Shown here: positions 56,492 to 64,000 of the stretch, one piece after another | Position numbering within the stretch: the first letter of the stretch is position 1 | Layout: each line of letters opens with the position of its first letter | Assembly: GCA_006503535.1 (NCBI GenBank) | Contig: QYRS01000001.1 | Location: forward strand, 1,674,001 to 1,738,000 | From: Arthrinium phaeospermum | Taxonomy: Eukaryota > Ascomycota > Sordariomycetes > Amphisphaeriales > Apiosporaceae | Reading direction: 5' to 3' | DNA: 64,000 nucleotides | Notes under the pieces: model-generated | What the model saw: only the letters and a program-made list of their open reading frames with translations | What the model was told of the DNA's origin: nothing | Databases searched by the model: none | Made by a program: the position numbers and the translations under genes

Positions 56492-56782
56492 CTACTGATT
56501 AATTGTGAACAGCGAGTAAAATCTGTCTAGATATGCTTCCGTTTCCTGATAAGAAGAGGCATACTCACTGGTTTCACTGTTGCTGCCGCCGCTGCCGGAC
56601 GGAGGGTGACATTTAGGACATGGCTTTGGTGAAGGTGTCTCTATGAGGTACAGTCGCTCCAGCCGGTCCGGATCGTGACGCCGCCAAGAGCCGCACTGGT
56701 AGGGCTTCAGACAAAGTTCACCCACGGAGCTGTGTAGATGCTTTTCGGGGCAGTCGTAGTACGTTAGTCTGTGGAAGCACAT
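56492..56782 (-). CDS. Small Cys/His-rich hypothetical protein
   Basis: Intact 96-codon frame starting MCFHRLTYYDCPEKHLH, with Cys2, His4, Cys11, His15, His17, Cys24, Cys30 and a late CPKCH. Small ascomycete proteins opening MCF/MCY with a metal-binding-like Cys/His pattern are common and uncharacterised, which is why I keep it. It has no signal peptide. A 46-nt intron near its 3' end (GTGAGT..CAG, about 56568-56523) is possible and would change the last residues. Function unknown; it could be a chance frame. Confidence 0.4.
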   Translation of the reverse strand: MCFHRLTYYDCPEKHLHSSVGELCLKPYQCGSWRRHDPDRLERLYLIETPSPKPCPKCHPPSGSGGSNSETSEYASSYQETEAYLDRFYSLFTINQ

Positions 56783-59700
56783 GATTGATTACTGCTCGTT
56801 CGGCGCGACCTCGAAGCAAATTCTGGACAGTGTATATGAGAGATGCAGCCAGGCGTATATCCAGGTCACCCGACACGAAAGAAGAAGTGGGCCGAGATCC
56901 CTCTGTTGCCGACTCAGTTTCAGTTTCAGGACAGGACTTTGTCGGTATTAGGTAGAGAATCTCGAAGATTCGTGGTGTTAGGGAGAGGTGGAGGTAAGAA
57001 GTGGGAGCGGATCGCGGGGGAAAGTGGAGAGAGAATCAGAGGGAGACAGCGGGCGCCGATGAGGTGGAGTTACGGGGTCTGGCGGTCGATCCCGCGCACT
57101 AAGCCTGTTTTATGTGGCGCACATCGTGGGGGTGTTTTGTCCTAGTGGCGTCGACGACGATGATGATCAGTCGTCAGCACCTAACAAAAAGCAAGTGTAT
57201 CATGAATACTTTCAGTATTTCGTTTTTCGATTAATTCTGTATGTCTCGTCCCGGACTATATAAACTCAATTCATTGTTCAAAGTTAGAAGTCCATAAATG
57301 TTGGCATATACATGGGCTCTCACGGGAGGAGACAGTCTTGGAGCTCGAATCGGCGATATCATGCCTCTTAGGCGCGTATTCTCGAAGGGATGGAGAATTG
57401 ATGCTAGGTAAAGTTTCACCTCTTGAGGGCAAAATGTGGTCTGTCAGGACGTTACACTACCTACTCGAAAGCTATTTGGTTATCAAAGAACGAGCCATGG
57501 CCCGACCAGTCGGTCGTTACTCTTGTCGCCGCGGATCAAAAACGGTAGAGGCCATCCAGGCAATGAATGCGATGATCGAAAACCCGCCAGATGTATTGGC
57601 ACCAAGGTTCTGAGAGCCTCGGTCTCTGGGTGGCCACAAGGTGCAGCAATAGTTCGCATGGGGATATTGCTCCGATGCACGTTGGGCAGCCTGCAGGAAA
57701 GGTAGGATAAGCCAGCATGGACTTTCGTTGCATTTCGCACCCCTTGCGCCATCACATCACCGCGGCAAGTCGGCATGTTGCCAGGAGAGCTGTTTGCTAA
57801 GCATGTCGTATCGTGATAGCTATCTTCTAGAATATTACCGACATAAATAGAGCCTGTCAGTCATCTAAGCGCATCATTGGCGGCTTGCGGTTGTTGGGTG
57901 GTTCGAATAAGACCCTGTAGTGTTTGTCCCCAACTAGGATGGTGCTGGATGCGAGAGCAGTGGAATGCATCATCGCGTCTACCGTCTTTGTTTTCGCCCC
58001 AGTATACGAAGTTACGAGCGCAGCAGAGCCGACACGAGCGAACGGTGCGCAATCGAAGTCACATTGTTGGATTAATTAATGCCTGACAGACACGCGGGAG
58101 ACCAGTCGCACGAGAAAAGCGCGCGAGGCGCGCTGCTCACCTTGCCAGTGCGACATCGCTTCTTGTGGTCCCAAGGTGGCTCAGGATGATTCGTCGGCGC
58201 CAGTCCTGTTTTGATCCAATGCGGTTGGGTAACCCCTCCCTTATCATACACCACCCTGGAGATTGAGCTCGTGCTATATGTACATATGTAGTAAGAAACT
58301 GGCAATGATTTTCTAGGTGAGTTATTCTTCTGCATTGAATTACCTTCTCGAGAGGGATGGCTGGTATTTTGATTGGTACGATGATTGGTGCTGAGCCGGA
58401 AAATGGCCTAGATGCATTTCAACGTTGAAGTCCAAATGCTGTGCACTAAGCTAGTGGTGTAGGGTCAGGTCACGCACCACCTACACGTTCGGGTCCCTTC
58501 TATGGTACGTGGGGGCCAGGCCAATTGGCCAGAAGCACATGCATCTACTGAAACACATGTGGAAAATAGAGTTCTTCCCACTGTTTGTGTCAATCATTGA
58601 AGGCTCACAGCGGTTGGGTCACACCACCTGCCACCATCGAGCTGTTTGCTGTGTTCTATTTTCTCCCAGAACCCATCTCCCGCTTCAGGCTTGTCTTTCA
58701 CCCATGCATGTGATTCTTTCAAGTTGCCCATGGCAAACATCTTCCAACTCGGCCCGCCTCAGCATATTACATGCATGCACGCAGCCATATCCAGACCATG
58801 CCGAATTCGCATGATCGCCAGCTCGCTTTATCGGTGTAACTACATCCCCCTACCCAGCAGCTTGGGTGGCCATAGACAGATGCATCATGCAGCAAGCAGT
58901 TGGTTTGGCCTGTTGCCCGGCGACATATTCTAGACGCACATTCTGAACCGTGGCGGATTAGGCAAAATGCGGGCTGTCGTCGCAATCGAGAAGGAGGAAA
59001 CGGCCGACTTATGCGGCCGAACGACTGCGATGCCCTTGTTACTTGCTGCTTGCGGTGTCGCAAACACTGCGCTCCACCGAGGATCCACTGTGAATATGGC
59101 AGAACGTCTTGGCTATAGTACCGAGTCGGACAACATACGCGGTGGACAACCCCTTCATACAAGGAAACATGGGAACTGAGCAAATCACGGGCCGATGCTT
59201 TCGGTTGCACTTTCTGCCATATTCGTATTCACTCAGCTCTGTCTTGAACAAGATGCCCAATGGAGACCCCTCCTCCGCCTCCAGAGATCGACGGGAGCAG
59301 TTTTGGGTAGGACATGCGCCTCCATCCCTACGCCACCCAACTGTTGCACAATATCTCCATATCAACGCGGTACAGGAGGCAAGACGGATGAATCTAGGGT
59401 CTTGCCTACATGTAGGTAGGGATGACATTGCAGATGATACGATTGCAATTGGCCTATCTGGATCCATCTGCTCGGTAACGTACGATTCCCCCGAGCGGCG
59501 CTTCCATTGGATCTAACTGCTTGCGTAGTTGAGTCGCAAACGCTGTGAAGCTGCGGAGTCCATGTTTTGCTGGTGTGCTAATTAAGATCAACAACCATGC
59601 TACCATCCACCATCCACTGCGCCGTAGCGGGCGTGCGTCCAATCAATCACACTACGATCCTTGCAAGTTTGCTGTGAAGATCGAGGCCAGCTTCCTAAAT

Positions 59701-59982
59701 GGGTCTCTCCGGCCAGCGGCCCGGGGGTTCTGTCTTATCACGACAGTACGGAGTACTGTACCCTTACTACCAAGAATAGCCAAGACCTCAGGGTAGTCAA
59801 AGTAGAGCTGGTCCCCAGCCGTCTCAGACACCTACCCGGCATATGCTGGGTTTCCCATATCCTTCAAGCTTTCCTTAGGTGTCTGGGCGACGGGCCAAAT
59901 CTGCTTCATCTCCATGTAGTCCAGCTGTCGTCATTAACACCAAATCTTGTGTGGGCGTGGCGGTTCAACCTGCTCAGCAAAT
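56783..59982. other. Gene-poor stretch before the ABC transporter
   Basis: No gene supported on either strand across 3.2 kb of normal-composition DNA. Open frames of 90-150 codons are present but lack recognisable motifs. The last several hundred bases are the ABC transporter promoter. Confidence 0.5.
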
Positions 59983-62900
59983 ATGGAAACCAACCGGGAA
60001 GTTTTCGAGACCATATGTGGCGATGATTCCTTCGGCCCGAGTGTGAGATCTCCGGAGTGTCGAGGCGGTTTCGACTTCACACGTGAGTGGCGGCCGTTTT
60101 CGAAAACATTGGAGGAACCACCAAGCGTACTGATGCACCAAGACGATTACAGTTCTGTTCGAAGAGAGCATTTTGACCCTACTCCCTGCAGCCTTGTTCA
60201 TCGCATTAGCAGCAATACGTTCTTACAGTCTTGTCGGTAAAAGGCTAGCTGTGAGACGAGATGTGTCCTACTATTGCAAATTGGTGCGCAACCAACACAT
60301 TCAACTTATTTGCATTCTATTTTACTGCAGGGCTCATGACTTACTTTGGATAGGTCGCTATAAGTGTTTACACTGGTCTCCAAGTGGCTCTTCTGGTTTT
60401 GGTGATCAAGACTAGCCTCCGAACAAAAGCCACACTTGCGACGGCGGTCTTGTCATTGGTCACGGGGCTCAGCTTGGCTGTTCTCTCTCACCTTGAGCAT
60501 GCGAAGTCAATCCGGCCTTCTTTCATCATCAATACTTACCTCATTACCACGGTCATCTTCGACATCGCTCGTGTTCGCACGCAATGGCTTTCCCAGCGTA
60601 GCGGTGATGCTCTCGCCGGGGTCTCAACCGCTTCTCTTGCCGTAAAATTTGCCATGTCTGTTTTGGAGTCCATCGAAAAGCAGTCGTTGCTGCTCGAATC
60701 TGATCACCACTATTCGCCGGAAAGCACGAGCGGGGTAGTCAGCAGGAGCTGGTTCTGGTGGCTGAACTCCCTGCTCTTCGCCGGCTTCAGGAAGGTGCTG
60801 AGTCTCGAGGATTTACCATCTATCCATGAGAAAGTCAACTCCGCTCGCCTATCTCAACGCATCCAGTCTACATGGCAGAACTGTAGGACTCCTTCCAATG
60901 AGTGACCAAATTGATGGTGAAATTTGCTAACACGATGCAGGCAATCAAAAGAGAAAGCATGCACTGGTACTAGCCTGTGTCTGGAGCCTCCGCTGGGAGA
61001 TTCTATTGACCTTGGTACCCAAGTTCCTTGTTGTCGCTTTGATGATTAGCCAGACATTCTTGATTCAAGATGCTGTTCAGTACATACGAGGTGATCTACG
61101 CGGTGGCGACAACAACGGATATGGCCTTATAGGGGCTTTTGGCTTGGTGTACATATCCTTTGCGGTAAGCAGATGATGCCCCGACGGCGTTTCTGTTTCC
61201 CTGACTAAACCAATATATATTAGTTTACGACAGGATGGTACACTCATCTGACCATCAGGACCATGTCTATGATGCGCGGCCAACTCATCTCCCTCATCTA
61301 CATCAAAACGACTACGCTGCCCATCACCAGTGTCAACGAATCTGCCGCTACGACTCTGATGAGCACGGATGCCCAGAGGATTTCGGAAACATTCCAGCTC
61401 CTTCTCATAGACACTTTGCCACTTCTCGCTCAATTGGGTCTTTCGATTTACGTTCTCTACTTGCAGTTGGGTGCCGTGTGCGTGGCGCCCATCATCATCG
61501 CAGTCGGTATGTTTTCATCTAACTCGCGGTCTTTCTTACCTTCTCAAGGGATGTCGATGCTGACAACCCGCAGTCTCCGTGGGCCTTTCGACGATGTTGG
61601 CTTCACGTATTGGCCCCAGACAGAAGAACTGGCTGGAAGCCACGCAGAAACGAATCAATTACACGACGGAAATTCTTGGCGCGATGAGGAACGTGAAGAT
61701 GCTAGGGCTAGCTAAGCAGATGGAACATAACATTCAAGACATGCGCGAGAAGGAGATGACGGTCTCCAGAAGGTATCGAAGGCTTCACGCGTTGAATATC
61801 ACTTTAGGTAAGGCCCAGTTATCTCTAGGTTTTGGAACTTCATCTAACCCCAGCTTCAAGTCAACATGCCAACTATATTTGCTGGCCTATCTCTCTTCGC
61901 GACGTATGCAATCGTTGCCCGCATAAACGGAACCGAGGGAATGTCTGTTTCACAGGCTATTACATCCCTGGCAGCCATGATGGTTCTTGCGCAACCACTG
62001 ATTATGATTCTGTACGCGATACCTTTCGGATGGAGCGCGTTAAGCTGCTTCACGAGAATACAGGATTTCCTCAATGAAGAATCCCGCATCGATTCAAGGT
62101 CACTTCTTTCGATGGAAAGTCCCCCCGATTCGCCAAAAGAAAAGGAGGCCTTGCATCGAGTCACGCGAATCTCATCGGGGTCCCACACACGTGGTTCCTA
62201 CCTCAGAGTTGCCAAGGCCGATTTCGCGTGGTCTACCTCGGACGATGCTGTGGTTAAAGGCTTGGAGACTCACATCGGGCCCGATTGCTTCTTGACAATC
62301 ATCGTGGGACCTGTAGGATGTGGCAAGTCCACATTGCTGAAAGGGCTTTTGAGCGAAACATCGAAGACGAGTGGCGTGGTGTCGGTGTGCTCCCCCGAGA
62401 TTGCATATTGCGACCAGACGGCATGGATCATCAATGGGTCGATTCGGGAGAACATCATTGGCACATCTGAATTTGACGAAAGCTGGTATCGATCCATCAT
62501 TCAAGCGACAGCTCTTGACGTTGATCTTCGACAATTGCCTAATGGAGACTCGACTATTGTGGGAAGCAAGGGTCTCAAGCTGAGCGGAGGCCAGAAATCG
62601 CGTGTTGTAAGATGGATATATCTGATACGCTTCATCATGCAAAGACTAACAAAACGTGCAGTCAATCGCTCGGGCTATCTATGCTAGAAAGCCACTGGCA
62701 ATTCTTGATGATGTGCTGAGTGGGCTCGATGCTGTGACTGAGGAGCATGTCTTTCGGCGGGTATTTGGACGTGATGGTCTATTCCGCAAGTCAGGAACGA
62801 TAGTGGTGTTAGCGACACATTCTGGTAAGATCTTAAAATCGGGTCCATCGTTCTACGTCACTAATCTTTTTTCCAGTCAAACGGCTTCCGGAAGCCAACT

Positions 62901-64000
62901 TGATTTTAGCATTGAGAGAGAACGGCGAGATCGTTGAGCAAGGGTCTTTCTCTGAGCTCAATATTCCTGGCAGCTACATTCATACTCTCCAGGTCAAACT
63001 CCAGAAAGAGGAGCAGGAGCATGAAGACTCCGCAGTGGTTGAAGATGACCTCATTGACGAGAAGACCAAGGAATTCGTGGAAGCCGAGGAAAAAGCGGAG
63101 GCTGAAGTTGACGAAGCTCGACAGCTAGGGAATTGGAGTATCTACAGATACTATGGCCACGCGTTAGGCCCTGTTGCGTTGGCCACTTGGATATTCTTCC
63201 TGGGAAGTGGTCAGACATTCGTGGGCTTGGGTGGTAAGTGTTCTCCAATCCAAATCTGGACTATGAAACTCCTTCACTTACTAACGTACCTTAAGAGATA
63301 TGGATCAACTGGTGGGCCGAGGACAATGAAAGGGGCGGCCCAGACAGAACAGGCTATTGGCTAGGGATCTACGCCATGTTCAACAGTCTCGAAGCCATCT
63401 TGACCATGATCGCTGTCGGGTATGTGAAAGAGCCGATATACCTAGGGAGCCACCTGATTGACTTGTCACTAGATTTCTCTGGATCGTTATCGTGCCCCGA
63501 TCTGGCAACCACCTCCACCAAGCGATGATAACCGCTGCCATGAAGTTTGTATTGCGACGTTAACTCTTCGATACATTTACTTACATGCTGCCAGGGCACC
63601 TTTGTCCATATTTTCCGAGACAGAGACCGGGGTGCTGGTCAACCGGTAAGCCACCAACCGCAATGCCAACTCAGCGATTCGAGCTCACAGTATCACAGGT
63701 TCAGTCAAGACATCCGACTTGCCGACATGGTTCTCCCTCAATCGATGGTCAACGTGGTCTTCCGTAAGTTGCTAAAGCGCCCTTGAAGAAGGTGTATTCG
63801 GGTACTGACTTCGCGTTTGTAGACTCTGCAGGCATGTTGATCGTCGTCGCCGTGGCCATCAATGCAATCCCCTGGATCACCATCGCCTTTCCACCTATCA
63901 TTGTGATCCTCTACTTCGTTCAACGCTTTTATCTGCGCACGTCTCGTCAGCTGCGATTACTCGAGTATGTGAAGCTCCTCAACAGCTCCATGAATTGGTG
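59983..64000 (+). CDS. ABC-C (MRP-like) multidrug transporter, 3' partial
   Basis: ATP-driven exporter of the full-length ABC-C type found in fungal plasma and vacuolar membranes. Fourteen exons can be spliced in frame: 59983-60082, 60153-60283, 60354-60882, 60941-61164, 61224-61506, 61574-61807, 61861-62606, 62662-62824, 62877-63233, 63296-63419, 63473-63544, 63595-63645, 63699-63763 and 63823-63964. About 1,073 residues are visible; the rest lies beyond the window. The start METNREVF leads into GPSVRSPECRGGFDFT, the typical fungal ABC-C N-terminus. TMD0 and TMD1 follow, then NBD1: Walker A GPVGCGKST (about 650-658), Q-loop YCDQTAW, signature LSGGQKSRV (about 741), Walker B LAILDDVLSGLD (about 761-772), H-loop ATHS. 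As in many ABC-C NBD1s, the residue after Walker B is Asp not Glu, so ATP hydrolysis there is probably weak. TMD2 begins near exon 9. The many small introns are all intact. Confidence 0.93.

Noticed and set aside
57338..57613. 91-codon frame before the ABC transporter
   Set aside because: No motif and no neighbour support; similar frames occur throughout the stretch by chance.
1..64000. CRISPR array, prokaryotic operons or ribosome binding sites
   Set aside because: Spliceosomal introns and fungal gene families throughout; no regularly spaced repeats seen.

Overview
The window is nuclear DNA of a filamentous ascomycete (Pezizomycotina, most likely Sordariomycetes). Support: many short GT..AG introns of about 50-170 nt with CTAAC-type branch points, Zn2Cys6 and homeobox regulators, 2EXR and F-box families, a fungal ABC-C transporter, and an AT-rich island with the CpA/TpG depletion left by repeat-induced point mutation (RIP). 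I cannot name the species.

Left part (1-8.9 kb): four housekeeping-type genes, a Dnf3-type P4 flippase (5' partial), a PAQR/haemolysin-III membrane protein, a coactosin-like ADF-H protein and an adaptin-binding p34/Irc6-like protein. All four are clearly recognisable, but all are cut by single-base indels, mostly in short G or C runs, and the coactosin gene carries a 0.2-kb tandem copy of its 5' end. Every gene to the right that I could splice is in frame. This points to poor consensus near a contig end rather than four neighbouring pseudogenes, though I cannot prove it.

8.9-21.1 kb: nearly gene-free. It holds a complete 2.3-kb hAT-type DNA transposon relic (13-bp terminal inverted repeats, perfect 8-bp target duplication) with a heavily RIP-mutated core, then about 7.9 kb of normal-composition DNA upstream of a homeobox transcription factor (21.1-23.05 kb).

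25-40 kb: a single-pass membrane protein, a secreted tannase/feruloyl esterase, a class I methyltransferase with three CGGATCCG palindromes upstream, a dynamin/Mx-like GTPase in five exons, and a divergent pair of a DHA2-type MFS exporter and a Zn2Cys6 regulator whose 397-bp shared promoter holds CGG-N2-CCG and CGG-N4-CCG sites.

40.8-50.4 kb: the most unusual part. Two F-box/ankyrin-like proteins (683 and 686 aa) are paralogues, and two smaller proteins sharing a PWKRxGF ... WIQHLDA architecture are also paralogues. The families occur as two sets in one 10-kb block, with a PAF-acetylhydrolase-like lipase inside it. One small-family copy has a TGA as its third codon. I do not recognise the small family.

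50.4-64 kb: a long sparse stretch with a tRNA-derived, SINE-like element, a 2EXR-domain protein, a small Cys/His-rich protein, another long sparse stretch, and the 5' part of an ABC-C multidrug-type transporter (14 exons visible) running off the window end.
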